Part shown: positions 1 to 11,125 of the stretch, one piece after another
Layout of the letters: every line of letters begins with the position of its first letter
How positions within the stretch are numbered: position 1 is the first letter of the stretch
Origin: Blumeriella jaapii
Taxonomy: Eukaryota; Ascomycota; Leotiomycetes; Helotiales; Drepanopezizaceae
Reading direction: 5' to 3'
DNA length: 64,000 nucleotides
Assembly: GCA_009599575.1 (NCBI GenBank)
Contig: VWND01000035.1
Coordinates: 124,001-188,000 of the forward strand
Translations under genes and position numbers: made by a program
The notes under the pieces: generated by a model
What the model saw: only the letters and a program-made list of their open reading frames with translations
Databases searched by the model: none
What the model was told of the DNA's origin: nothing

Positions 1-842
1 CAGAATCGTCTGCCGCTGGAAGCATGCAGGTCTAAACAAGATGCTGTGGGACGTCTAGCGCCTCATCGAGGCACTGGCTGTGGATCCTATTACTCTGTTG
101 TCTTCCACCTACATGATTTTCGACTTTTCGACCTTGGCCGCGTCGTCTTGTATGTTGTGTGCTCGAGTGTACGCGACCTGCTGCAGAAACAAAGCATGGC
201 GGCTGTGACGCCCGATCAACGGGCGCATCCTGGCTGGATGCGTGATTGGTCTGTTGGCGCATGGCGGCCGTTGCCTGATAGAGGACGAGGAATGGGGTCG
301 CAGGAAATAGCTGTTTGGGAAGATCATTCCATTCGATGGCGCAGGCTATCCAGATAACCTGCTTTGAATTCGTCCAAAAGCTTACTATCTCGGCGAGATG
401 CTGATGCCGGTGAGAAAGTGGACGGCGATGCTGTTAGTGGTGTTTCTGTGAATAGGCGCAGATGCTTAGGAGGTGAATGGTTGATGTGGATAGAGACTGG
501 CACGCAAAAATAAAGGCTTGACGAGAACTTCGTCACTGCGAACATAGGTAGGTAGTTTTGTGTTGTAATTTTTTCCCTTTGGAGTGACTTGGGTCAGGAC
601 CAACGGCAAAGACTGGCTGCTCTGCCTTGAGCTACGCAAGTAGAAGCAAAGTCGACCAGTGTCTTCAAGAAGTAAAGCTTGGGAAATAAGACGCATGCTA
701 CGCATGTGATGGTATAAACTCCCAAGGTTTGAAATCGAAGGGTCGGGAGCAGGAATCCCCTGTTGCTGATGGTAATTCATAGATTGCTCCCCTGTTGCTG
801 ATGGTAATTCTTAGATTGTACAGTATAATTGACAACGGGAAT
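1..842. other. Left-edge intergenic sequence, no gene recognised
   Basis: No reading frame here resembles a known protein, and short frames overlap on both strands without splice logic. The right end lies downstream of the AsnRS stop codon at 843 and should hold its 3' UTR. The only structure noted is a short tandem duplication at 756-818. Confidence 0.5.
756..818. repeat. Two-copy tandem repeat, 32-bp period
   Basis: A block starting TCCCCTGTTGCTGATGG at 756 is repeated from 788 with one visible mismatch (TTCATAG versus TTCTTAG). It lies just downstream of the AsnRS coding end. It looks like a recent local duplication; no function is suggested. Confidence 0.8.
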
Positions 843-2490
843 TTAACATTCGCAACGCCCGACCCATCGAGGAAATGCTACAACATCCCTGATGTTTGGA
901 ACCATTCCCAGATAACCCAAAAGTCGATCGAAACCCAGGCCAAAACCCCCGTGAGGTGCACTACCCCAGCGCCGCAAATCAACGTACCAATGCAGGTCGC
1001 CGATTTGCTCGTCTGTAGGCATGGATCCAGCGGGAATCATGTTGTTGGCTTGCATCGCCGCGATAAGTGGCTCAAGACGGTGCTCACGCATAGAGCCACC
1101 AGCGATCTCGCATGCCTCGGGCACAAGTAAATCGAAGCAGTCGACGGTTTCTCGGCCTTCCTCGCTGGTGCTCGACGGTAGCATGTAAAAAGGCTTGATG
1201 GCCTTGGGATAGTGAGTGACAAATACTGGCACAATTGCTTCATCTGTTACGCCTAGTGCAGTAGCAATGTATCGTTCATGTTCGGCTTGGAGTCCTAGTC
1301 CCCACTTCGGCTCATGCTCAAATTTGGAGATGTCTGTACGTGCACGGAGGACCTCGATGGCGTGAGTATAAGTGATTCGATGGAAGTCACGAGCTCCCCC
1401 ACGCCATCTTCGGAGCAACTCCTTCTCTGTTGGATATGGGCTGTCAGTTTTTCCCTTCTGTTTCCTGGACCCTTCAAGCAGTTCGGTGGCAACCCTCGAT
1501 CCACTCTCTAAACCTTTAGTGATTGAGCGGACGGTGTTCTGGGCAACGTTCATCACATCTTCCATGTTCTCTGTAAAATTCATTTCCGCCTCCAGCATGT
1601 AAAACTCGCTCAAGTGTCGTGCCGTGCTGCTTGCTTCGGCCCGGAACGTAGGAGATAAAGTCCAGACGTTGCCGACGGACTGAGCCAGAGCCTCTAAGTG
1701 AAGTTGACTCGAGACGGTGAGATATTTGGGGCTTCGAAAAAAAGTCCCGTCACTGTCTTTGCCCTTCTTCCCTTTGTAATCACTGCCAACATGGAAAACC
1801 TCACCGGCGCCTTCGCAATCCGTTGATGTAATAATCGGAGTATGTGTTTGGATAAACCCATTCTCATTGAACATTCCAGTGACTGCCGCGATCGCATCTG
1901 ACCGTAGACGAAGCAACGGCAGGTTGCCCTGGGTACGCATCCTCAAATGAGGCATGGTGCGGAGGTACTCAGGTGTATGCCATTTCTTTTGTAATGGGAA
2001 TGTCTGATAGAATTCCATCAGCACGTGGGCTACTCATAGTTGTCGGAATGTGGTGCCTACATACGGTTGGATCGGCATCACCAAATATGTGCACGTCTTC
2101 TACCACAAGTTCGTGACTCTGAGTTCTCTTATGATATGTCGACGGCGTCCATGTTCCGATGAAGCGGGCGGCTGTCCCCGTGTGCAGACTACCCGTGATA
2201 CTCGGTCAGTGCTGGACCTTGGGACTCGAATGTAGATGGTATTCAGACCTCAGAGCTTGCTCGGGCTTCATAACAGCTTGTAGAGAATTGGTCGTCGTTC
2301 CGTCGCCGACATGCGCGAAAGACAAATCCTTCTGCTTTCGCACTGAACGTATGTAGCCATCGACCACAACTTTACTATCATTCTCCGGTCCATTTTCCAG
2401 AAGACGCGCAACTGAGAAAGTCGAGCTGCGCCGACATGGAGTCGAGGCCTGCGTGATGCCTCGTATCAAAGCTGGTCTTGGTCGCACCAT
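843..2490 (-). CDS. SLM5: Mitochondrial asparaginyl-tRNA synthetase (AsnRS), 3 exons
   Basis: Class IIb aminoacyl-tRNA synthetase that charges mitochondrial tRNA-Asn with asparagine. Proposed exons on the minus strand are 2490-2249, 2188-2065 and 2003-843 (508 aa); the joined frame is exact. The start at 2490 opens an Arg/Ser-rich, acid-free leader (MVRPRPALIRGITQ...) typical of a mitochondrial presequence. Residues of about 40-120 form the OB-fold anticodon-binding domain (VVVDGYIRSVRKQKDLSFAHVGDG). The catalytic core begins at FPLQKKWHTPEYLRTMPHLR and shows motif 2 (SPTFRAEASSTARHLSEFYMLEAE) and motif 3 (GFGLGFDRLLGYL). The protein ends PRWVGRCEC, as in organellar AsnRS. Intron 2 (2064-2004) has a GTATGT donor and a TGCTGATGG branch region. 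Intron 1 (2248-2189) has an unusual GTCTGA donor but a good CACTGACC branch point. Yeast SLM5 is the counterpart. The family is certain; the exact N-terminus is likely. Confidence 0.9.
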
Positions 2491-3753
2491 CCTCCCATCC
2501 CCCGGGTCCGTCCCCCGCACTCGGATCTGTGTATGTTCTTGCGCAGATGTGCAATTGCGAATCGAATCTGGGTGCAGGTTTGAGAGTGATGTGACGATCT
2601 TTTGTGAAGTCGGTAGCTTTCGAGAAGGCTTGAGAATGCGTGGCTGTCTGCGCTGTGGCAACAGGGATGGGTAAGAACTTTTTGGAAGATCTAGAAACCC
2701 CGCGGGTACTAGGTGCGGTATGGTCCTGGTGTTGGATGTGAGAAAGTCGAGAATGGTGACTGGACCTGAATATCAAAATATTGGAGTTTCTTTCGGGCGT
2801 CTGTTGTTAGCGCCAGTCGCCGAGACCGAAGCCGATTAGCGCGCTAAGCGAGCCGAGGGCCGGACCGCGAGACAGACGAGACAGCATCGACGACGACAAC
2901 ATGAAGATGTATTTTCACATACTTGGTCCACTTCCTGTCTCATCTGTGCCAGACCGCATTCTATCACATCCTCATACCCCATTGCAATCTGCCATGCTCC
3001 TCGGTCATACTCATCAGATACCTTGCTTTTATCTACCACTGCATGAAGCCATACCTCAGAAGATAGTGCAAAATGGACCATTCCGGCTCTGGCACTTCAC
3101 GGGTCACGGCGTAAGCTTCAGAACAGCTACAAGATGGTCAGATCTGGAGGAAGGCCTACGCAGATGTAGGATAAGGTAGTTTACCTTGTGCGACCCTCGG
3201 ATGCAAGTGCATCGGCGCCCCATGTTACATGCTTCAGATTTGCTTCTTCTGGGGAGATCTTCTTTCGGCAATCTGCGTGCAACCCGCTGCAGAACACAAC
3301 GAGATCTTGGGACCCTGTTTGTGCATGCCGGTATTTCTTTTTCATATGGGGCCCGTTACGCTGCCAATTTATTCCCTGCCCCGGCATCGACCCTGTCTCA
3401 AATGGGACCGAAATGGCGTTTTGTGCAATCCACGCAGTAGAATGCCCATCGGAGGCCATTCCTGACAAATCGGATCAAGACGGTGGGTCATAGGGCTTGC
3501 CACGGTCTCAGACTTTCGTTTTACGTCTGTCTGTGCTTCCGCCGTATTGGCTCTCTGTTGGGATGGAATGCTGAGGCTTCCAAGTGGCTTGCTCATCCCA
3601 TCAATCTCTCGAGATATATATTGCTAGCCCATGTCCGTCTGCTCTGTCGCGCCTACAGATCGTCCCAGTTACTCGGACTTTCTCTTCTCTCTCTCTGTTA
3701 TCTGCCTTGCATCCTTGATCTGCTGTATCCCGAGCCTTTTGTAAAGCCACGCA
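2491..3753. other. Intergenic region between AsnRS and PARG-like gene
   Basis: This 1.26-kb stretch separates two divergently transcribed genes and should hold both promoters. On the minus strand between about 3,470 and 2,890 there are gene-like segments with plausible donors (GTAAAC near 3,185, GTATGT near 2,925), but the joined frames match no family I recognise. A polypyrimidine-rich stretch at 3,670-3,710 precedes the PARG-like start and may be its promoter or 5' UTR. Confidence 0.4.
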
Positions 3754-4856
3754 ATGCCCACTTCTAAGCCGAAGCCGTCCGAAATTGCTGCCGAGGCCAA
3801 GAAAACATACATACCTTATATCCGTCAGAATCTAAGTCAACGCTGGTCTCCAACATCATATCTGTGCTATTCAGACGCCATGGTGGCCGTGTCCCCATCC
3901 GGAGAGAATGTGCAGAAATGTCGTTTTGGTGAGTCCCGGGCTTGACATGCTCAAGTCTTTCAACTAAGCTAGATTGTAGCGTTTTACGAAAGAGATCCGG
4001 TTGACCTTGCCATTGATTGGATGGAGCCTGGCAGCGCAGCGATTCCAGTTATCATGCCAGCAAACGACAAACGACCTGGGGGCGATTGGGAAGCAGGTGT
4101 GATGTTACCGGAAGAATGTCTCTGCCGAAGAAGCAACCTCTACGCAACTCTCACCACCCCAGGCTCAGGGAGTTGTGTTGCTTCCAACTACCCCATTCTT
4201 CCGAGGACCGGCATCTATTCAGCAAATGTGGTCGTGTTTCGAGACGGACCAGACAAGTATGAAATTTGGCCGGAGTACAAATGTGAGGCTTTTCATCTAA
4301 GCGCACTTGTCTTCAACCAGGATACTAATCCCACTGCTAAGCTTTACCAATCATCTCAGCATGTCCCGTCAAAAGGCCGAAGCTGGACAGCGAGAGGAAG
4401 AAGTACTCCTTCAAACAAGAGAAAGAGCTCATGAGAGACAACATCCGTACCGCGTTACGAATCGCCGTGTACTACAAACACATAAATCTTGTCATCGGAA
4501 CTTTTGGTTTGGGACCGGGCTTTAGGAACCCTGCAGAAGAGGTTGCACTGATGTGGAGGGACGCGTTACTCAAGGATCCCGAGTTTGTGGGTCACTTTCG
4601 AGACGTTGTCTTCGCCTTCGATCCGCGAGAAGGAGCTGCCGCGGCAAACTCAAGCTCAAAGTCGACATCGAAATCGTCGTCCAAGTCGTCGTCGAAAAGC
4701 TCCTCCTCCTCTACCTACTACCCTCCTTTCGTCCCAGCAGCTGATCTGGAAATATTTCGTCAAGTCTTCAAACCCGCAAACGTCCACGATGCTTTCAAAG
4801 CACCACTCGCCTCTTCATCGTACGCGTCGGTCTCCACCTTCTCGCCATTGTATTAA
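3754..4856 (+). CDS. Microbial-type poly(ADP-ribose) glycohydrolase-like protein
   Basis: Member of the TIGR02452 / DUF2263 family, a macrodomain-related fold that removes ADP-ribose from proteins. Exons are 3754-3928, 3980-4282 and 4360-4856 (324 aa); both introns (51 and 77 nt) have GTGAG donors and CTAAG branch motifs, and the joins keep frame. The signature Gly-rich loop plus Glu-Glu pair is at about residues 90-105 (RPGGDWEAGVMLPEECLCRR), followed by NLYATL and the YPI...GIYSANVVVFRDG block. The C-terminal half has MRDNIRTALRIAVYYKHINLVIGTFGLGPGFRNP and the EEVALMW helix usual in this family. Two departures: the loop reads GGD rather than GGG, and a Ser/Lys-rich tract (about residues 256-275) interrupts the C-terminal region. 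The two catalytic glutamates are present, so activity is plausible. No targeting signal is visible; nuclear or cytosolic action is inferred. Confidence 0.85.
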
Positions 4857-7210
4857 CGAACCTGGGAATCTGAACCAAGCGTGGCGTTGGGCGTCGGAGA
4901 GCGGCATGGTAGCTTCTCTGGATTTGGGATCGTGCATTCAGCATGGCCTTGCAATGCTGAAGCGTAGAAGCGCTGGCTTCACCTTACTGAACCGATGAAA
5001 TCCCTTCATCTTGACGTATCTTCTATCACTGCACTTTGATGGTTTAGAAAGCAACGAAAATTCTGTCCGTCCCATTCGGCGTCATGCATGTTTCTTCTCA
5101 CTCCCCAGAATCGGGATCTCTTCCGCACCAACGCATGCACGCAGGGGTGCCAGCGCCACGGCCCGATCGTATCTCTTCGAGTCTCTCGTATGATGAGTGC
5201 GAAAAGAACTAGGATTTTCGAGTCCCCGGCGCCCCGGCTCTCGTCACCGTTCCTCAGCCGTGCGACTCCAGACGTTGTGTAGCCGATACCATCGTTTCTT
5301 GTGTGACCAACACCCATGTCACACTGTGAGACTGGATGGCGTACTAGCAGCTACACATGCACACAAGTCTCATATGGGAGTAGTCTGCGCCCTGCTCATC
5401 GTATGGGACGCCTTCAGCAACTAGCTGGCTGTCGCACAGATCGAGACGGAGGGACTCGAGATGGGATGCAATCAGCGCCTCTGCATCGTCACTGAACAGG
5501 GCACTATCCTGGGGGTGCGGTCGATATCAACAAATGCTTCGGTGGTGCCTTGCCACCTTTTCCAACCAGGCATTGTCTTTCTCGACGCAGTAACGGGAGG
5601 AAGAGCAACGGCGGCGCCCAAATCAGGAATTCGGCTGTGCCCAAGCACCAGCGAGAAAGGAATGCCGGCGAGATTGATCCCAGCTTTGTTCTTGTCAAGA
5701 AAGTCGACCGATCTGAACAGAAGCGCCCACATAAGGAGGCTGGTCATGTGACATGCTTCCTGGCATGCTACCTACCTACCGAGGTATGATTGGCCATCGA
5801 AAGGGCCATGAGATTTCTTAACTCTTCCGGCGAGAAGACGTTGAAGCCGATGCTCTTCGCGAGGACCTTTGCATCGAGAAACCTGCTCTCAGCTCCTCCC
5901 CAGGGGGAGGTGTTCCGGTCCGCGAGCAACAACAACTTCCCAGACGATCGTCGTCGGTCTGAGTGCCAGGCTCTCAATCACGCGCGAGACTCCGAGTGCA
6001 TCGAGCCATGGTCGACATGCCTTATCTACTCCAACGCCTGCAAGAACCCCTCGTTGACTAGGTACGGTCAGGTCAGCACACCAGTCAAATCCTGTGCCTG
6101 CCAGTCGCTGCTCAGCGGACATGTGTTTCTTCCTTCGGCTTGTATATCGACCACGAGCGAGCTGTGCTCGCCGATCGAATGTCGCTGATCGAATGTCGCG
6201 CGCAACCCTACCTAACCTCCCTCGTCCGTATGTCAAACCCGCGAGCCAGCCACTCGCTATCGCACTACCACCGTCTGGTCTGGTCTGGGATCTGTTTCTA
6301 CCTACCTACTCCAGGGAAGCAAATGAGGAGATGCCCACCGGACGGCTCTCGGATTTTCAGATCCAGATAACAGATCAGAATACCTGTGGCAGTGGCAGTG
6401 GCGATAGCCAGGACCCAAGAGGTCCGGTGGTGTGGTCAGTTATTTTCAAGCAGAGATGAAACAGGAACAAATAGGGGGGGTGGGGGGTGGTTGCGCATTA
6501 GGTATCGTGTCTATGCCAACCCACACATATCTATGTTACACCTACCTATACCCTCCATGCTCCCTCTTATCACGAACGACCAGTGGCAGCAGCACACAAG
6601 AGAAGCGGCGAGCCCCCCCTCTCTGTGTGCGTTTCTCTTTGCCGAAGGGTTTGAGGATATCTGATGATACACACAATCAAATCTTTGTATAAGATTAGAA
6701 CCTGACCGGTACCCAAGACCAACCTACCTACCTACCTCCACCTACTAATCAGATAGTACCGAGAACAAGAAGGAACAGGAAATAAACACCCAAACGATTG
6801 TCTCTCGACCTAACCTAGCCTACATTCGTAAAGTATAGTCATAAGTACCACAAAAAAACCCCATACTCGAGAACGCAATGACACAAACATACACTAAATC
6901 CACCAGGGTCAGGAAAGAAAACACAAGGCCGAGAGGGCAAGAGGAGAAAAGAGAGAGAACAAAAAAGAAAAAGATGAATAAGCAATTAAACAAAACAGAA
7001 CGGAACATCCTCCATCGACCCTCCCCCTACCTAGGCCCAGCCTAGCCCAACCCAAGCCCATTCCATCCCAGTATCCAAACGCACAAAAGTAAAGGCAACA
7101 TCCAACACCCGTAATGCAGAAGGAAAAGAAAAGCTGTCCTGTATACCATCCATTCAACCGTACATACCTATCCACAAGGCATGATGTGAATGACTGTCTG
7201 TCGATATCGA
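4857..7210. other. 2.35-kb intergenic stretch between convergent genes
   Basis: The PARG-like gene ends at 4856 and the VOC-like gene, on the opposite strand, ends at 7211, so both 3' UTRs lie here. Minus-strand frames at 5,472-5,747 and 5,768-5,977 look mildly protein-like, and a possible GTAGGT donor sits near 5,776, but I recognise no family and cannot join them. From about 6,470 the sequence becomes simple: a G-run at 6,474-6,488, CTAC tetranucleotide runs near 6,724-6,745, and an A-rich tract at 6,840-7,000, consistent with 3' UTR and spacer. Confidence 0.4.
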
Positions 7211-8908
7211 TCACGTGTGCCCCCACAGCACACCCTTCGCCCTCTCCCTGAACAGCATCCGGCCCGCCAGGCGCTCCCTTTCTCGCTTGCTTCCGACGCT
7301 GCTCACGCTGTCGCTGGGTGCCACGCTCGTCGCGTACCCGCCCATGCCGTCGCCATCGCCATCGCCATCGCTGGCAAAGGCATCCCTCCCCAAGCCGCTC
7401 ACCATGCGCGGTACCTGTCGCGAGTTCTCGGCCGAGACCACCGGGACGTGGCGCGCAGACACGTTACTGCGGCGGTCCGAGTGGCCTTTGTGCCTGCGGC
7501 TCGAGGTCGAGACGCGCGATGGTGATGCGGCGGGAGGCGGCTGGGGAGCAGCGGGCGGGACGTTGGCTTCGGAGCGGGTGGGCTTGAATGGCTTGACGGT
7601 CGAGACGGAGTGGTTCGAGCGCGCGGACATGTAGTCGCTCTCCCTGTCCCGATTCCTTTCTCTTTCTCTATCTCTATTTCTTTCTCTTTGATCCTCAGCC
7701 TCCCGTTCTGCTCTCCGCCTCCCAAGCTCGGATTCAGTGCCGGGGCTGCGGCCGGCCTCTGACCGGCGACGACTCCGATGCGAGCGGTGCGAGACATGAC
7801 TCTTGGCGTCATTGTCAGGGCTCTGCTCGCGGGTTGGAGGTGGCAAGATGGCGAGAGGACGTGTGTAGGTCGTCTCGCGGTTCTTCTTGCTGCGGTGCGA
7901 GCGGTGCGAGTTGGTGCTGATATAGCTGCCCTCATCGATTTTTGACAATGCCGGAGCGCGTGACGGAGCAGGAGGAGCAGCGATGGCGTACTGCACATAG
8001 CGTGGCCTGATGTCCTTTTCGCGCTCGCGCTCCGAGACGTAGCTGCGCGCCGGGATGGTACCGGTCTCGACAACCCTCTCGCGATCGTCCATGTGTATAG
8101 GCTCATGCGTATATTGCGGCGCGCTTGCTCTCCTGCCTGTACTGCCGACACTCGGTGGAGGAGATTCGGATCGGGTTACAGCATACGCGAAAACCGCACC
8201 GGCTGCTGCACCGAGCAGAGTGCCAATCACGGCCTTAGAACTGATACCGCCAGCCTTCTGCTCGGGCGGAGGGTTTTCAGGCTCGCTGCCATTGCTTGAG
8301 TGCTCAGTGACTGTCTCACGCACCACGATCCGAACTGACGATCGATCACAGGGGAACGTCTCGGATCTCCTGAACACGGGTGCCCCTCCTCTGGCTCCCG
8401 CCTCGCTGCCGCCGACCTCAGAGTCAGAGATACTGCGTGCGACGACCTGCTGCCATTCCAAGACTCGTTTGCTTTCCTGGTTGAAGCCGGGTGCCCCACC
8501 CGCCGAGAGGGTCAGCGCACCATGGTCGCACACGGCTTCGATGACATTGCCATCGAAATCTCTCGTGAGAGCTCGCTCTTCCTTCTCGGCCTGCTCAAAT
8601 GTATTTTGACGACCAGTGGCTTTGGCGTAGAGCTGGCTCTTGCTGTGAAAGTCGAGCACGGCTTTGGAGCTTGGCGCCGAGAGCGTGATATGGGATAGCT
8701 GGGGGTGAGCGGATTGCGAGACGGTAAAGACGGTGACCTTTCTAGGCCCGGTCGGCGTGGAGAGAAGGTATCCGAAGTGCAGACAGGCAGGAACGGTAGA
8801 GGTCGCAGACAAGAATCGCAGGCCGAGGGGTTGGGTCAGGACGCCATAGAAGGAGGCGGCAGAGGGGAGATGCGAGACGAGGATCAACGGTGGTTCGGAA
8901 GTTGTCAT
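7211..8908 (-). CDS. Glyoxalase/VOC-like domain protein with membrane segment and long disordered tail
   Basis: Single-exon gene of 565 aa if started at the ATG at 8908 (MTTSEPPLILVSHLPSAASF). The frame stays open 5' to 9118, but the extra sequence is low quality and the family begins at the PLILVSHLP strand. Residues 8-130 look like a vicinal-oxygen-chelate (glyoxalase I/bleomycin-resistance) fold: a first strand plus FYGVLTQPLGLRFLS, HFGY, then H-ITLSAPSSKAVLDFHSK and the terminal RDFDGNVIEAV that resembles the family's DPDGN.hE ending. Residues 221-244 (SSKAVIGTLLGAAAGAVFAYA) form one Gly/Ala-rich hydrophobic segment, probably a membrane anchor. Residues 245-565 are disordered, rich in Ser, Arg, Glu and Asp with RE/RD repeats (RERNRDRERERNRDRE) and an SHRSHRS motif. 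This domain plus tail arrangement occurs in conserved fungal proteins of unknown role. Metal ligands are not obviously complete, so enzyme activity is uncertain. Confidence 0.75.
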   Translation of the reverse strand: MTTSEPPLILVSHLPSAASFYGVLTQPLGLRFLSATSTVPACLHFGYLLSTPTGPRKVTVFTVSQSAHPQLSHITLSAPSSKAVLDFHSKSQLYAKATGRQNTFEQAEKEERALTRDFDGNVIEAVCDHGALTLSAGGAPGFNQESKRVLEWQQVVARSISDSEVGGSEAGARGGAPVFRRSETFPCDRSSVRIVVRETVTEHSSNGSEPENPPPEQKAGGISSKAVIGTLLGAAAGAVFAYAVTRSESPPPSVGSTGRRASAPQYTHEPIHMDDRERVVETGTIPARSYVSEREREKDIRPRYVQYAIAAPPAPSRAPALSKIDEGSYISTNSHRSHRSKKNRETTYTRPLAILPPPTREQSPDNDAKSHVSHRSHRSRRRSEAGRSPGTESELGRRRAEREAEDQRERNRDRERERNRDRESDYMSARSNHSVSTVKPFKPTRSEANVPPAAPQPPPAASPSRVSTSSRRHKGHSDRRSNVSARHVPVVSAENSRQVPRMVSGLGRDAFASDGDGDGDGMGGYATSVAPSDSVSSVGSKRERERLAGRMLFRERAKGVLWGHT

Positions 8909-10306
8909 GTCGGGTGCTCCCTCGTCGCTCGTCTTTCTTCCCTTGCCGTAGATCTCCTTAGCAACCCAAAGTAGAAAGTTGAACAAGATTGCAGTAAATC
9001 GAGGCGGAGAAGAAGAGTTAAAAGACGACGATCCTGCAACCGAACAGGAAGTTATGCGGCGGATCCAGAATGCAGAGGAGTAACACAGCACGCAAGCATA
9101 TGCTGGCGACAGGCACAAGGAGCAGGTAAGAAGGAAAGAAAAAGGAAGATCGTCTTATGTATTCGCGCAAGTGACAAGAAGATGCAAGGCGAGCTGGCCG
9201 CAGCTCTCACATCGCGCTGCAGTCCAGTGCTGCAGTATCTTACTTTACGTTGCATCGCGTCAACACCGGTCCTGGCCAGCCCTTGACCGGGTCCTAAGAA
9301 GTCAGGCCTCTCCCCAGCATGGAGCTTGAATCCACTGCAGAGATCACGCAGCAGTAGAAGTGACTTGGAACCGCTGAAAGGCAACTGTCGAAAGCCACAG
9401 GTAGAAAGACTTGGGACGCTCTATTTGCTGCCTCACACTCACCTCGACCCACAGCGGTTGGCCAGGCCGTGATGCGCTCGCCAAATAGGAATTCGGCCCT
9501 GGCCACTTCTGCAGCAAGATGTGGGGGTTCCTGCAGGCCGATTCACCCGGCGCAGACGTGGCAGGCCGTGAGCAGACCAGACCGAGGGCCGTTCCAGATA
9601 ACAATGCGGGAATTGACTATGATGCTGTGTGCTTGCCCAACTATGGGCTGAGAGTTCGGGCGAGATCGCCAAGGGTAATGAATGTAGGTTGAGACATACC
9701 TGGTGCTAACTCCTCTGTACTGTACAATCAAGGAAAGCAATAACAAGTGCTGTGCGCGCAAGCTCTGGTATAAGGTTTGAATAGCGGTCCACGTAGGAAT
9801 CCTCATGGCGTACGCAGAGCAAGAAACAGGAGAATGGTTTGGGGACCCAGGCATGAGCCTTTCAGGCTTGGATTTTGCTCTTGTGAGTGAGATCTGAGTA
9901 TAAGGCTAGCCCTGATACTCTCGAAGTACGCAGTGAATGCCCAGCGGCTACTAAGCTGCCAGTCTATACATGCGAAAGGAGATGTAGACCAGGTTGAAAA
10001 AGGTCTACCAAGACGACAAAAGCATCTTTGGATCTGGAATTGAACGCCCGATCTTTGTTGTGAAAGAACCGCTGGCAGAGAACACAGACACCCAAAGCCC
10101 GGCGACCCGAGGCACGACAACGATGTTAGGATCGTTATGGCACCGCAGGTCCCGCTTTCACCTTTTTTTTTGACATCGACCTATCTCCCTCACTGCTTCC
10201 CCCCTTGCTTGCAAACATCGACCGGTGCCGCTTTCTATCGGCGTCGAATGATCCTGACCGACGGCAATGGGGGGCTATCCAGGGGGCGGCCCAATGGCGA
10301 GGCTGG
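8909..10306. other. Intergenic region upstream of the VOC-like gene and downstream of Nep1
   Basis: No coding region recognised in 1.4 kb. The part near 8,909-9,130 is the immediate 5' region of the minus-strand VOC-like gene and contains A/G-rich runs (GAAGAAGAG, GGAAAGAAAAAGGAAG). The part near 10,130-10,306 is the 3' region of Nep1 and has a T-run at 10,161-10,171. Confidence 0.5.
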
Positions 10307-11125
10307 CTAGATAATGTCCCATACATCTTCGGCAGCGTGGCAGAACTTGCTGCAGGCCACACTGGCAGATAGACTGTAGTTGCTGATAGAGATCTTTTCG
10401 TCCACAAATTGGTCGGCGAAGTTGTCGGAGCCCTTGGCCATGGCTCCAACAAACACACAGATGCTCTCGTTCGCATCGAGCTTCTCCACGTATTCTCGCA
10501 CCTTGACAAGTTCCGAGTCAAAACTGAGGGTCACTTTGCGGCAATTAGGCGGGAGGTGGTCAGATATCGGGTTGGCGATGACTTTCAAGAGCTTCTCCTG
10601 AGAGTTGACAGATCGGATGGACAGTCGGTGCAGCAGCTGGACCATGAGACCGGCGAATCGCTTGAAGGTACGTGGAATGCGCACGGTTGGGCTGACCTCA
10701 ATCAGAACGCCCTTGGCGGTATGGATGTAGATTTGAAGTTTCCCGGCCTTGTTGATCGGCGAGTCGAGGAGGGTGAGGAGGCACTGCGAGCGTCATTCGT
10801 CAGTCAGTCGGCAACCAATGTGATGTTGGATCACAGGTCTTGGTCATCGAACCTGATGTGTAATGTCAGGCCGGGCATCGCTGATATCTCGGTTCATCTT
10901 GCGCATGACTCCAATGTGCTCGTCGCTGTTGAGCAGCGAGTATTTCTCCTCGCGCTGCGCTCCCGGTCGGTTGCCGCCGAAGGTGGATTTGTAGGTCTCG
11001 AGGCTGGCGTTGGAGAGGACGACGATCAGCCGGCGGCTGTCCTTATCAGTCGAGGGAATGGGAACATGCTGCTCTGCGACAAGCTGTGGGAGGTCTGGCG
11101 GAGGAAGCGACTGGGTTCCTGCCAT
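10307..11125 (-). CDS. NEP1: 18S rRNA pseudouridine N1-methyltransferase Nep1/Emg1
   Basis: SPOUT-class methyltransferase of small-subunit ribosome biogenesis in the nucleolus; it methylates the hypermodified pseudouridine of 18S rRNA and helps Rps19 assembly. Two exons, 11125-10853 and 10783-10307, give 249 aa, close to yeast Nep1 (252). The start at 11125 sits in a good context (GCCATGG). Exon 1 carries [35 protein letters not shown] and ARPDITHQ; exon 2 begins [15 protein letters not shown] and continues [38 protein letters not shown], and the knot region [15 protein letters not shown]...[17 protein letters not shown] that binds S-adenosylmethionine. The 69-nt intron (10852-10784) has a non-canonical GTTCGA donor but an ACTGACTGAC branch and CAG acceptor, and protein similarity runs straight across it. 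Family assignment is essentially certain. Confidence 0.95.

Noticed and set aside
2880..3470. Possible spliced minus-strand gene between AsnRS and PARG-like gene
   Set aside because: Plausible donors exist near 3,185 and 2,925 and some segments look protein-like, but no exon chain gives a recognisable protein and both ends are undefined.
5472..6236. Minus-strand frames that might form an unknown gene
   Set aside because: Frames overlap without a convincing intron chain, no family recognised and no start context. Left as unassigned intergenic sequence.
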